Origin: an uncultured Roseovarius sp.
GTDB lineage: Bacteria; Pseudomonadota; Alphaproteobacteria; Rhodobacterales; Rhodobacteraceae
NCBI GenBank assembly: GCA_913055965.1
Contig: CAJXKX010000006.1
Coordinates: 1-17,691 of the forward strand
Direction: 5' to 3'
Length of the DNA stretch: 17,691 nucleotides
The notes beneath the pieces are model-generated. The model had not been told where the DNA came from. It saw nothing but the letters and a program-made list of their open reading frames with translations, and searched no databases. Positions 1-7,112 of the stretch are shown here, one piece after another; position 1 is the stretch's first letter; each line of letters opens with the position of its first letter. Made by a program: the position numbers and the translations under genes.

Positions 1-75
1 CGCCCGGGGGGCGGTCGGGCGCTGCGCGGCGGTGCCTTCGGCACCTCGATTCCGCGCATTGGTGTCAGGGCCTGA
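1..75 (+). CDS. possible 3' end of an unidentified plus-strand gene
   Basis: Plus frame 1 is open from the window edge to a TGA at 73-75 and would encode a Gly/Arg-rich tail ending in IPRIGVRA. The next gene to the right is on the minus strand, so a convergent gene ending here is plausible. The piece is too short to recognise, and in DNA this GC-rich an open frame of 24 codons is expected by chance. The stretch also holds a small inverted repeat (GGTGCC at 31-36, GGCACC at 40-45), which has no T-run after it. Nothing else is visible before the nitroreductase stop codon at 100. Confidence 0.2.
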   Translation, partial: RPGGGRALRGGAFGTSIPRIGVRA

Positions 76-99
76 AGCACCGCTCCAGGCCATTCCCCA

Positions 100-774
100 C
101 TACCCCCGCAGGTCGAGCACCTCGCCGAGGTCCGCCCGCGTGGTCCGGAACCGGTTGGCGGGGTGATCCGGGTCGGGCAGGCCGAAGGAGATGGCGCAGA
201 GGATGAGCCGGGTATCCGGCAGGTCGAAATGCGCGCGGATCATCGGTGCGTAGGCCGCGACCGAGGCCTGCGCGATGCTGCCGACGCCAAGCGCCGTTGC
301 CGCGAGCATGAAGGCGGTGACGAAGCCGCCCGTGTCCATCGCGCCATAGGGGCCGAGGGCGGCCTCGGAATGGACGATGGCCACATGCGGCGCGCCGAAG
401 AGGCGGTAATTCTCCATGCTTTGCTCGGCCCGCGCGGCGCGGTCCTCGCGCGCGATGCCCACCGCCTCGTAGAGTTGCAGCCCGCATTCGCGGCGCCGCG
501 CGCCATGGGCACCGGGATAGCGTTCGGGCCAGGGCAGGTCGGGCTGCGGTCGGTCCGTCCGGACCGCGTCGAGCAGCGCGGCGCGAAACCGCTCGGTTTC
601 CGTGCCTCGCGTCACCGTCACCTGCCAGGGTTGCGCATTGCACCACGATGGCGCGCGGCCCGCGGCCCGGACGATCCGCGCGATCACCTCTTCCCCGACC
701 GGGTCGGGCAGGAATCCGCGGCAGGAATGGCGGGCATCGAGAATGGTGGTGAGCGTGTCGAAGGCGGTGGTCAT
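100..774 (-). CDS. nitroreductase family FMN-dependent oxidoreductase
   Basis: Predicted 224-residue cytoplasmic flavoprotein of the NfnB/NfsA-like nitroreductase superfamily, which uses NAD(P)H and FMN to reduce nitro, quinone or enone groups; the natural substrate cannot be read from sequence. Family signatures seen: an early Ser-Cys-Arg-Gly-Phe (the Arg contacts the FMN phosphate in this fold), then APSWCNAQPW near residue 40-50. The helix MDTGGFVTAFMLAATALGVGS follows, and the C-terminal FGLPDPDHPANRFRT segment is close to the conserved G.PD...N.fR. ending. The start ATG lies in an ATGA overlap with the stop of the upstream racemase-family gene, so it is probably translationally coupled and the last gene of a three-gene run (zinc-ribbon protein, racemase homologue, nitroreductase). 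The length is normal for the family. Family assignment is secure; substrate and role are not. Confidence 0.93.
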   Translation of the reverse strand: MTTAFDTLTTILDARHSCRGFLPDPVGEEVIARIVRAAGRAPSWCNAQPWQVTVTRGTETERFRAALLDAVRTDRPQPDLPWPERYPGAHGARRRECGLQLYEAVGIAREDRAARAEQSMENYRLFGAPHVAIVHSEAALGPYGAMDTGGFVTAFMLAATALGVGSIAQASVAAYAPMIRAHFDLPDTRLILCAISFGLPDPDHPANRFRTTRADLGEVLDLRG

Positions 775-1811
775 GCGGGATCCTCTGCGCCGGGCCAGGT
801 GTCGGAGAGACGATAGCCCTCGGGCCAGGGGTCTTCGGGATCGAGCATAAGGGTGGATTGCCCGGTGATCCATGCCCGGCCCGCGATTTCCGGGCGGATC
901 GCCGCCAAGGGGCCGCAGGTGGTGGCCCCGAGGATGCGCCCGTCGAACCGCGCACCGATGAGCGAGGTGGCGCTGTAGCGGTCGTCGCGGGTCATCTGCC
1001 CGCGCGCGTGCAGGAGCGCCATGCGCACCGACAGCCCCGTGCCGGTGGGCGAGCGGTCGATCTTGCCGGGGCGTATGGCGACGGCGTGGCGCGCATGGAG
1101 CGTGCAGCCCTCGCGCTCGGGCGGGGTGGCAAAAAGACAAAACGAGATATGCCGCCAATCGGGGTTGGTGGGGTGCTCGAACCCCAGTTGATCGGTCGCG
1201 GTGCGGGTGATGCGCGTGCCGATCTCGGCCAGTTTCCGCGCGTTCTGAGGCGTCAGCGCCAGATCGAGTGTCGCGGGGTCCACCACCGCGAAACTGTCGC
1301 CGCCAAAGCCGGTATCGACCGGGATTTGCCCCAGCCCCGGCACGTCGAGCGGGGTATCGAGGCGGCAGGCGAAAGAGGGCAGGTTTTCGAGCGCCACTTG
1401 CGTCACCCGGCCGCCTTTGCAGCGCGCGCGCACCGCCACCAGCCCGCCGGGGGCCTCGAGCGTGAGGTGGGTCTCGGGCTCGGTCATCGGCAGGATGCCG
1501 GTCTCCAGCAGCACGGTGGCCACGCAGATCGTGTTGGAGCCGGACATCGGTGGCGTATCGCAGGGCTCCATGATGACAAAGCCCATATCGGCGCGTGGAT
1601 CGGTCGGCGGCACCAGCAGGTTGACGTGGCGAAAGACACCGCCGCGCGGCTCGTTCAGCACGAAACGGCGCAGCCGGTCGTCGCGGGCGATGTGGCGGGA
1701 TTTCTCCCACATGGTGGCCCCCGGCGGCGGGGCGACGCCGCCGGTGATGACATCGCCCACCTCGCCGCCCGCATGGGCATGGGTGATCTGGATCGCGACG
1801 GTGGAGCGCAT
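771..1811 (-). CDS. proline racemase family enzyme with Ser/Thr active-site pair (possible trans-3-hydroxy-L-proline dehydratase)
   Basis: Predicted 346-residue cytoplasmic enzyme of the proline racemase / 4-hydroxyproline 2-epimerase / trans-3-hydroxy-L-proline dehydratase superfamily. The two-domain signatures are intact: MSGSNTICVATVLLETG around residue 89-105 and DRSPTGTG around 252-259, with the terminal GRAWITG segment. In racemases and epimerases both signatures carry a catalytic Cys (M-C-G and P-C-G-T-G). Here they are Ser90 (TCC) and Thr256 (ACC), so a two-base cysteine racemase mechanism looks impossible. A Thr in the second position is known from trans-3-hydroxyproline dehydratases, which makes a dehydratase or related elimination the best guess, but a Ser/Thr pair is not one I can assign firmly. 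Start: the ATG at 1809-1811 shares one base with the stop of the upstream zinc-ribbon gene (TGATG), and its stop overlaps the nitroreductase ATG. No hydroxyproline-catabolic neighbours (oxidase, dehydratase, transporter) lie in the window. Family 0.95, activity about 0.35. Confidence 0.93.
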   Translation of the reverse strand: MRSTVAIQITHAHAGGEVGDVITGGVAPPPGATMWEKSRHIARDDRLRRFVLNEPRGGVFRHVNLLVPPTDPRADMGFVIMEPCDTPPMSGSNTICVATVLLETGILPMTEPETHLTLEAPGGLVAVRARCKGGRVTQVALENLPSFACRLDTPLDVPGLGQIPVDTGFGGDSFAVVDPATLDLALTPQNARKLAEIGTRITRTATDQLGFEHPTNPDWRHISFCLFATPPEREGCTLHARHAVAIRPGKIDRSPTGTGLSVRMALLHARGQMTRDDRYSATSLIGARFDGRILGATTCGPLAAIRPEIAGRAWITGQSTLMLDPEDPWPEGYRLSDTWPGAEDPA

Positions 1812-2908
1812 CAGAACCCGCCCTGTTCCAGCGCGATCAGATAGCCGATGCCGCCTGCGAGGGCGGCGCCGAGTATCACCGCCACGGCGATTTTCCACGC
1901 CGACCAGGGCCGTTCGCCCTGCACGCGGCCGGTGCGGGCGTTGACCACGAAACGGTAGGTCTCGCCCCGGTATTTATAGGCGGCGAGCCAGACGGGGAGC
2001 AGGATATGCTTGAAGGTGACATCGCTCACGGCGGTGTCGATGGCATGGATGCGCTGCCGGTCGCCGCCGATGTCGAAGCGCACGTCGCGGGCGATGGTGG
2101 CGTCCATCTTGTCGCGGGCCTGCGCAAAGCCGTCGTCGAGGTCGACGCTGTAGCCCTCGGCGCGGAAGCCTGCGAGATATTCGGGCGCGTAGGGCTCCAG
2201 CGCCGACAGGTCCCACGGCTCGAGCGCGTCGGTATAGCGTTTGGGCAGGCTGTGCGAGGCCAGCACCAGCACATCGTCGAAGAACCGCGCGACCCTGCCC
2301 GAGACGGCGCGCCAGCGGACGCGGGCGACCTGAACGGTCTGGCGCTTGCCGTCGCGCATGACGGTGCGGCTCTCGTAGTAAACGGTGCCGCGCTCGCCGC
2401 GATATTGCGATTTGGTGTCGGCGTCGAAGGTCCAGTAGGGGACGTAGATGCCTTCCATCCTGCGGCCCTTGCGCGCGTAGTCCTGCAGGCCGTTCGGCGC
2501 GAACCAGAGACGGCCCAGCCAGTCGGTCATCGCCTTGCGCGCCTGCGCCTCGTCGAGCGCGAAGGGCAAGAGCGCGCGCGGCTTGATATGGCGATGCGTC
2601 CCGGTGCCGGTCACCACCGGCGAGGCGCAGAACGGGCATTCGGTGGCGTGGGTGTCTGACCCGAGGTCCACCTGCGCGCCGCAGCTGCTGCAGGTGGTGG
2701 TGCGGGTTTCCTCCATCTCCTGCGCGGGAAGCTGGTCGCGCAGCGCGGCGCGGAAATCGAGCTCGCGGATGCCGCCCTGCCACGGCCCGCCGGTCTCGAT
2801 CTCGGCCACGTCGCCGCAATGGTCGCAGGTCAGCCGGCCCGCGCCGGGATCGTAGCGGTAATCGGCACCGCAGGCGGCGCAGGGAAAGCGGTGTTCGGTC
2901 ACCGGCAT
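1811..2908 (-). CDS. YdjG-like double zinc-ribbon protein with C-terminal membrane anchor
   Basis: Predicted 365-residue protein with two zinc ribbons, Cys10/Cys13/Cys28/Cys31 and Cys73/Cys76/Cys91/Cys94. A central soluble domain follows, with the aromatic motif GIYVPYWTFDADT and later HILLPVWLAAYKYRG. One hydrophobic helix at about 339-359 ends the protein, so it should be tail-anchored with the ribbons in the cytoplasm. Such proteins are often labelled TFIIB-type zinc ribbon or 'primosomal protein N'-like'; nothing here supports a helicase. The better comparison is Bacillus YdjG, a membrane partner of the SPFH protein YdjI and of PspA, and a YdjI-like SPFH gene lies 900 bases upstream in this window. 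The start ATG has AGAGGGG as ribosome-binding site, 8 bases before it. The stop shares one base with the next gene (TGATG). It diverges from the CZB gene across a 77-base gap (2909-2985), in which I see no clear promoter. Confidence 0.85.
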   Translation of the reverse strand: MPVTEHRFPCAACGADYRYDPGAGRLTCDHCGDVAEIETGGPWQGGIRELDFRAALRDQLPAQEMEETRTTTCSSCGAQVDLGSDTHATECPFCASPVVTGTGTHRHIKPRALLPFALDEAQARKAMTDWLGRLWFAPNGLQDYARKGRRMEGIYVPYWTFDADTKSQYRGERGTVYYESRTVMRDGKRQTVQVARVRWRAVSGRVARFFDDVLVLASHSLPKRYTDALEPWDLSALEPYAPEYLAGFRAEGYSVDLDDGFAQARDKMDATIARDVRFDIGGDRQRIHAIDTAVSDVTFKHILLPVWLAAYKYRGETYRFVVNARTGRVQGERPWSAWKIAVAVILGAALAGGIGYLIALEQGGF

Positions 2909-2985
2909 GTCCGGCCCCTCTTTTCGCTAAAGTCGCGGCTCACCGAACCGTTTACCGCAATGAGGCCCCAAGACAAGGACCAGCG

Positions 2986-3354
2986 ATGACCGACCCGGCG
3001 CTTTACCAAAGCCTGACCCAAGCCATCGGCGCGCATGGCGCGTGGAAATTCCGCCTGCGGGCGGCCATCCGCAAGGGCGCGGACGAGGCGCTCGTGACGC
3101 AGGCGGGAGACCACCACGGCTGCGCCTTCGGCTGCTGGCTCGACGGCCTGCCCGACGATGTGCGGCTGCGGCAGGAGGCGAGCGAGACCATCGTGCGCCA
3201 TGCCGAGTTTCATCGCGTGGCCTCGCGCGCGGCGCAACTGATCAAGCAGGGCCGGATCGATGCCGCGCAGGACATGCTGGAGGTCGAGTTCACCGCGGCG
3301 TCGCAGGCCCTGACCGCGGCGGTGTCGCGCTGGCGCATGCCCGCGAGCCGCTGA
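2986..3354 (+). CDS. stand-alone CZB (chemoreceptor zinc-binding) domain protein
   Basis: Predicted 122-residue soluble protein that is essentially one CZB domain. This is a four-helix zinc-binding fold usually found at the end of chemoreceptors, diguanylate cyclases and other signalling proteins, where it senses zinc or oxidised thiols. The signature ligands are all present: His17 (in AHGAWK), Cys46 (in GCAFGCWL), and His72 plus His76 (in HAEFH). There is no transmembrane, methyl-accepting, GGDEF or PAS segment, so it would have to act through a partner or as a free zinc/HOCl sensor. The ATG has AAGGA six bases upstream. It is the only plus-strand gene inside the otherwise minus-strand XpaC/TelA/SPFH/zinc-ribbon series: divergent from the zinc-ribbon gene, and convergent with the b561-like gene after 23 bases. 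Its role in this context is unknown. Confidence 0.88.
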   Translation: MTDPALYQSLTQAIGAHGAWKFRLRAAIRKGADEALVTQAGDHHGCAFGCWLDGLPDDVRLRQEASETIVRHAEFHRVASRAAQLIKQGRIDAAQDMLEVEFTAASQALTAAVSRWRMPASR

Positions 3355-3377
3355 CCGGGCGAGGCGCGGCACCGCGA

Positions 3378-3800
3378 TCACAGGATGGGGTGAATGCGGC
3401 GCGGGGTGATCCGGCGCAGCGCCCCGTCGCCGAGCGCGGTGTGCCGCCAGAGGTTGAACACCGCATGGATCGCCGAGGCCGCGAGCAGGCTCAGGAGCAG
3501 TTGGCGCGCGGCGGGGCCGGGCAGGGTGTGGCCGAGCGTCTCGGCGGCGAGCACGACGGCACCCCAGCCGAGCAGCGCGTAGAGCGCGCGATGAAACCAC
3601 GGGTGCAGGATGCGCAGCGCGCCCTCGAGTTTCGGGCCCGGCCCGCTCATCAGCCCGAAGACCAGCGCCAGCGCGCACATGCCGAGCGCGCAAGCCGCGT
3701 AGAGCAGCGAGAGCCAGGCGGTCGCCCCGCCATCGCCCAGCACGAAGAGCAACAGCAGCAGGTTCAGCCAGTGCAGTGCGATGGTGGCGCGGCGGCGCAT
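3378..3800 (-). CDS. small four-helix membrane protein resembling cytochrome b561
   Basis: Predicted 140-residue integral membrane protein with four hydrophobic segments at about 7-24, 29-50, 72-90 and 100-117. The start RATIALHWLN (His10 in helix 1), the loop HPWFHRALYALL before helix 3 (His66, His70) and the end AIHAVFNLWRHTALGDGALRRI (His112, His120) resemble bacterial b561 proteins, where such His residues bind heme. Helix 2 has no His, so one of the usual two hemes may be missing, or the fold may be only b561-like. It would sit in the cytoplasmic membrane and might move electrons from quinol. The start is the ATG at 3798-3800, four bases after the SPFH stop, so it is probably the last gene of that operon. 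Longer upstream openings would run into the SPFH gene and lack the membrane start. Moderate confidence for the family; the gene itself is convincing. Confidence 0.6.
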   Translation of the reverse strand: MRRRATIALHWLNLLLLLFVLGDGGATAWLSLLYAACALGMCALALVFGLMSGPGPKLEGALRILHPWFHRALYALLGWGAVVLAAETLGHTLPGPAARQLLLSLLAASAIHAVFNLWRHTALGDGALRRITPRRIHPIL

Positions 3801-3804
3801 CGGA

Positions 3805-4926
3805 TCAGGTGCCCGGCGGCGGCGGCGGCATGACGGTGAAAAGCTGCGCCAGTTCGGCCACGTCCTCGGCGCGCTTCCAGCCGTCCTGACCGGCGGTCCA
3901 GACATGGCTGTCGCGGGTCAGGCTGCCTTCGGTCACCATGCGGCCCAGCCGGGCCTTGGAGTAGGGGCCGTGGGTCTGGCCGTTCTCTGCGATATGCCAG
4001 ACATGCTCGACCGGGGGCGGCGGGGGCGGCGGGGCCGTTTCGGGGCGCGCGCCCCATGGCCCTTGGCTGCGCGTCTGATCCGCCATCTGCTGCGCCATCG
4101 CCATGCCCATCCCCATGCCGAGACCGGCGCCGATGCCGCCGCCGCCCGAGGGGTTCTTGGCCGCCGATGTCATCGCCTCGGCGGTGGAATACTGGGTGAA
4201 GCGGCCCAGGTCGCCCGCGAGCCCCATCGAGGTGCGCTTGTCGAGCGCCGCTTCAACTGCGGGCGGCAGGGATATGTTTTCAATGTAGAATTCCGGGATT
4301 TCCAGCCCGTACTCGGCCACCACGGCGGTGATCTCACCGGCCACCAGACGCCCCAGATCGGCGGTGTTGGCGGCCATGTCGAGCACGGGGATGCCGCTGC
4401 CCGCGATGATGCGGGAAAACGCCTGCACGATGATGTTGCGGATCTGAAAGCTGATCTCGTCCATGGTGAATTCGCCGTCGGTGCCGACGATTTCGCTGAG
4501 AAACTTCGCCGGGTCCGAGACGCGCACGGTATAGGTGCCGTAGGCGCGGATGCGGGTGGGGCCGAATTCCGGATCGCGCAGCATGATCGGGTTCTTGGTG
4601 CCCCATTTCAGATTGGTGAACCGGGTGGTGGCGACGAAGTAGATTTCCGACTTGAACGGCGAGCGAAACCCGTGGTCCCAGTGTTGCAGGGTGGTCATGA
4701 TCGGCATGTTGTTGGTCTCGAGCATGTAGAGACCGGGGGTGAACACATCCGCCAGTTGCCCCTCATGGACGAAAACGGCGGACTGTCCCTCGCGCACCGT
4801 CAGCTTGGCACCGTACTTGATCTCGTGGCCCTCGCGCTCGAAGCGCCAGACCATCGTGTCGCGGGTGTCGTCGGTCCAGTGGATGACGTCGATGAACTGG
4901 CCGGAGAGGAAATCGAAGATGGGCAT
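3805..4926 (-). CDS. YdjI-type SPFH (virion-core-like) protein with C-terminal GYF_2 domain
   Basis: Predicted 373-residue SPFH/Band-7 superfamily protein of the YdjI group. Its N-terminus MPIFDFLSGQFIDVI and conserved segments (VWRFEREGHEIKYGAKL, VFVHEGQLADVFTPGLY, LKWGTKNPIMLRDPEFG) are typical, and there is no N-terminal transmembrane helix. The SPFH core covers about residues 1-220. A Gly/Met-rich stretch (about 250-275) and a seven-proline run (about 299-305) then lead to a GYF_2 domain at about 308-365 (WHIAENGQTHGPYS...VWTAGQDGWKRAEDV), a fold that binds proline-rich ligands. In Bacillus the homologue is held at the membrane by YdjG/YdjH and recruits PspA. Here the YdjG-like gene lies downstream, and no PspA gene is seen. 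A strong AAAGGAG precedes the ATG. Spacing is 25 bases after the DUF2927 gene and 4 bases before the b561-like gene, so it lies mid-operon. Confidence 0.92.
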   Translation of the reverse strand: MPIFDFLSGQFIDVIHWTDDTRDTMVWRFEREGHEIKYGAKLTVREGQSAVFVHEGQLADVFTPGLYMLETNNMPIMTTLQHWDHGFRSPFKSEIYFVATTRFTNLKWGTKNPIMLRDPEFGPTRIRAYGTYTVRVSDPAKFLSEIVGTDGEFTMDEISFQIRNIIVQAFSRIIAGSGIPVLDMAANTADLGRLVAGEITAVVAEYGLEIPEFYIENISLPPAVEAALDKRTSMGLAGDLGRFTQYSTAEAMTSAAKNPSGGGGIGAGLGMGMGMAMAQQMADQTRSQGPWGARPETAPPPPPPPVEHVWHIAENGQTHGPYSKARLGRMVTEGSLTRDSHVWTAGQDGWKRAEDVAELAQLFTVMPPPPPGT

Positions 4927-4951
4927 CGTGGATGGCTCCTTTGCGAAGGGG

Positions 4952-5893
4952 TCACACCGGCCCCGCCTGCCATTCGTCCAGCAGGCGGCGGAGGATGGGG
5001 CGGGCCTCGTCGGGCATCATGCCGGGCGTGAGATCGGGCTGGTAGAGCAGCCGCAGCAGCATCTCGTCATGGGTGGTGAGCAGCGCGAATTCCTCGTCGT
5101 CGTTGAAGATCGAGGGGCGCGCGCGCGGGCTGTCATCGGCGAGGCCGAGGCCCTGCGCCATTTCCTCGTGGAAACAGGCCTCGCGCATCAGCGGCGGGTG
5201 TTCGGCCCGGACCCAGGCGATGGCGAGATCGTAGGCATGGGGGTTGCCCTTGGCGGAGAACGCCACGACGAGGCAATGGATGCTGCGCGGCATGTCGCGG
5301 AACACGCCCAGGGTGGTCGCGTCGATCTCGGGGGCGAGGGCACGGACCCGCGCCAGACCCTCGGCGCGGTCGTCTTCGCTCATCACGAGGATGTGGAAAT
5401 TCGGCGCGCGGCTGACCAGCGCGATGCGGTGGCGCGTCGCGCGCGCGAGCCGTTCGGCATAGCCCTCGACCAGCCCGCGATCCGCCATGCGCTGCGCCTC
5501 GGGCACGGAGGCGCCGAACTCGATGCCGTAGCGGACCGGCTGCGTCCATTTGCGCAGCCCCCCGGCCTCGCCCGAGGACGAGCGCAAGCCCGCGCCCGGG
5601 GCGTATTCGTCGAAGAAGGCGATGCGCTCGAAATTGCGCATCAGGTCGGTGTCGGTGAAGGGCGTGTCGGGCCCGCCGCCATCGGTGCGCAGCAGGCCCC
5701 GGCTGCGCAGGTCGCGCTCGGTGCGGGCGTAATGCGCGGCCAGCGCGAGGCTGCGCGCCGAGGGGCCGTCCGCGCCTCCGGCGGGGGGGCGCGACGGCGC
5801 GGGCGCGGGGGCCGATGGCATCGGCATGTCACAGGCGGCAAGCGCCAGTGCCAGCACCAGCGCCCCCAGACCGCGCACGCGCCCGCGCCCCAT
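4952..5893 (-). CDS. DUF2927 lipoprotein with degenerate metzincin-like motif
   Basis: Predicted 313-residue lipoprotein. A short hydrophobic signal ends in LAAC with Cys21 as lipidation site, followed by an Ala/Pro-rich linker. The rest matches my recollection of DUF2927 proteins of alphaproteobacteria. The most conserved block is CFHEEMAQGLGLADD starting at Cys240, with His242-Glu243 and then SIFNDDEEFALLTTHDEMLLRLLY. This looks like the zinc-metallopeptidase pattern HExxHxxGxxH with the second and third His replaced (A/Q and D), so it may be a pseudoprotease or have an altered metal site; that is inference. The ATG at 5891-5893 is chosen because it sits just before the signal peptide, 7 bases after the telA stop. 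Upstream in-frame starts would put a long basic, overlapping segment before the signal. Mid-operon between TelA and SPFH, it would provide a periplasm-facing component. Confidence 0.82.
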   Translation of the reverse strand: MGRGRVRGLGALVLALALAACDMPMPSAPAPAPSRPPAGGADGPSARSLALAAHYARTERDLRSRGLLRTDGGGPDTPFTDTDLMRNFERIAFFDEYAPGAGLRSSSGEAGGLRKWTQPVRYGIEFGASVPEAQRMADRGLVEGYAERLARATRHRIALVSRAPNFHILVMSEDDRAEGLARVRALAPEIDATTLGVFRDMPRSIHCLVVAFSAKGNPHAYDLAIAWVRAEHPPLMREACFHEEMAQGLGLADDSPRARPSIFNDDEEFALLTTHDEMLLRLLYQPDLTPGMMPDEARPILRRLLDEWQAGPV

Positions 5894-5900
5894 GCCCGGC

Positions 5901-7100
5901 TCAGCCCCGCGGCACGGCGGTGCCGGCGGTGTCGCCCGTGCCGTCGCGCCGCGCCTTGGCCGAGGCAAGCGTATCGCGCAGTTCGGCCTCCATCTTCTTG
6001 AGGTCTTCCTCGGCACGCGCGCGTTTCGCCTTGCCCTCGTCGGCGATGGCGAGGCTTTCCTCGATGGTGCCGATCAGGTCGGCATTGGCCTGTTTCACCG
6101 CCTCGATGTCGAAGACGCCGCGCTCCATCTCCTGGCGGATCATCTTGTTGCTCTCGCGCAGGTTGGCGGCGTTGGCCGTCAGCAACTCGTTCGTGAGGTC
6201 GTTGGCGTCGCGCACCGCCGCCGCCGCCTCTGCCGAACGCTGGATCGTCACCGCCTGCGCCAGCTGCGTCTCCCACAGCGGCACGGTGTTGACGAGGGTG
6301 GAGTTGATCTTGGTCACCAGAGATTTGTCGTTTTCCTGTACGAGGCGGATCGAGGGCAGGGATTGCATGGTGACCTGACGGGTCAGTTTCAGGTCATGCA
6401 CCCGGCGTTCGAGATCGTCGCGCGCCGCCCTCAGGTCGCGCAGTTCCTGCGCCTTCATCACCTGGTCGTTCTCGGCGGCGGCCTGCACCTCGGCCTCCTT
6501 GGCGGGGATGTCCTTGTCGTCGAGCTCCTTGAGCTTGGCTTCGCCCGCCGCGATGTAGAGCGCAAGCTCGTCGTAGAAGGCGAGCGTCTTTTCGTAGAGC
6601 ATGTCGAGCGACTTGATGTCCTTGAGCAGCGTATGCTCGTGCTCGAGCAGGTTCTCGGTGATCTTGTCGATCTGACCTTGCACCTCCTCGTAGCGGGCGG
6701 TGAACTTGGCGAAGGGCGCGGCGCGGCCCAGCAGCTTTTCCCACCAGGACCGCTCGCGGCGCACGTCGAGTTCCGACACGGAAAAGCCCCGGATCGTGGT
6801 GACGATGCCGCGCAGGGAATCGCCTGCCGGGCCCACATCCTTGTTGCGCACACCTTGCAGCATGCTCTGCGAGATGTCCTGCAACTCGGCCTGCGCGGCA
6901 GAGCCGAAGGACACGATGGATTGCGTGTCGGCCATGTCGATCTCGGCCATGCGGCGTGAGATTTCGGCGCTCTGGCCCGCATCGGCCTTGTCCAGCGGGA
7001 CGATGGCGTTGGCGTCCGACGGCTCGGGCAGGATGGCGCGGCTGACGGATTCGACTTCGGCGAGTGCGGACTCGGCCTGTCGGCGGGTGGTCTCTGACAT
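5901..7100 (-). CDS. TelA-family protein ('toxic anion resistance'), coiled-coil
   Basis: Predicted 399-residue soluble protein of the TelA family. It is almost entirely helical and rich in Glu, Lys and Ala, with coiled-coil stretches at about 130-270 and 340-390. The family-typical segment runs from YEEVQGQIDKITENLL through LEHEHTLLKDIKSLD to LAFYDELALYIAAGE, with the conserved TVPLWETQLAQAV near 285. The name comes from plasmid tellurite resistance, but chromosomal TelA proteins more often co-occur with XpaC and envelope-stress proteins, and no other tellurite gene is present here, so I do not call it a resistance gene. The ATG is preceded by AGAGGA. It starts 12 bases after the XpaC-like stop and ends 7 bases before the DUF2927 start, so the three are probably one transcript. 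Likely a peripheral membrane or cytoplasmic scaffold. Confidence 0.92.
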   Translation of the reverse strand: MSETTRRQAESALAEVESVSRAILPEPSDANAIVPLDKADAGQSAEISRRMAEIDMADTQSIVSFGSAAQAELQDISQSMLQGVRNKDVGPAGDSLRGIVTTIRGFSVSELDVRRERSWWEKLLGRAAPFAKFTARYEEVQGQIDKITENLLEHEHTLLKDIKSLDMLYEKTLAFYDELALYIAAGEAKLKELDDKDIPAKEAEVQAAAENDQVMKAQELRDLRAARDDLERRVHDLKLTRQVTMQSLPSIRLVQENDKSLVTKINSTLVNTVPLWETQLAQAVTIQRSAEAAAAVRDANDLTNELLTANAANLRESNKMIRQEMERGVFDIEAVKQANADLIGTIEESLAIADEGKAKRARAEEDLKKMEAELRDTLASAKARRDGTGDTAGTAVPRG

Positions 7101-7112
7101 GGGATGATCCTC

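Noticed and set aside
31..45. Inverted repeat GGTGCC-TTC-GGCACC as a transcription terminator
   Set aside because: Short stem, no T-run on either strand, and it may be part of a coding frame.
1811..2908. Helicase / primosomal protein N' function for the zinc-ribbon protein
   Set aside because: No Walker A, DEAH or other helicase motif; only two zinc ribbons and a C-terminal membrane helix are seen.
3601..4160. Proline- and glycine-codon-rich low-complexity DNA (runs of GGC/GGG near 4010-4035) as a repeat array
   Set aside because: It is the coding sequence of the proline and Gly/Met-rich linker of the SPFH protein; units are not regular.
5901..7100. Tellurite resistance function for the TelA-family gene
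   Set aside because: The label is inherited. No terC, terD, tehB or kilA-type partner is present; context is XpaC/SPFH.
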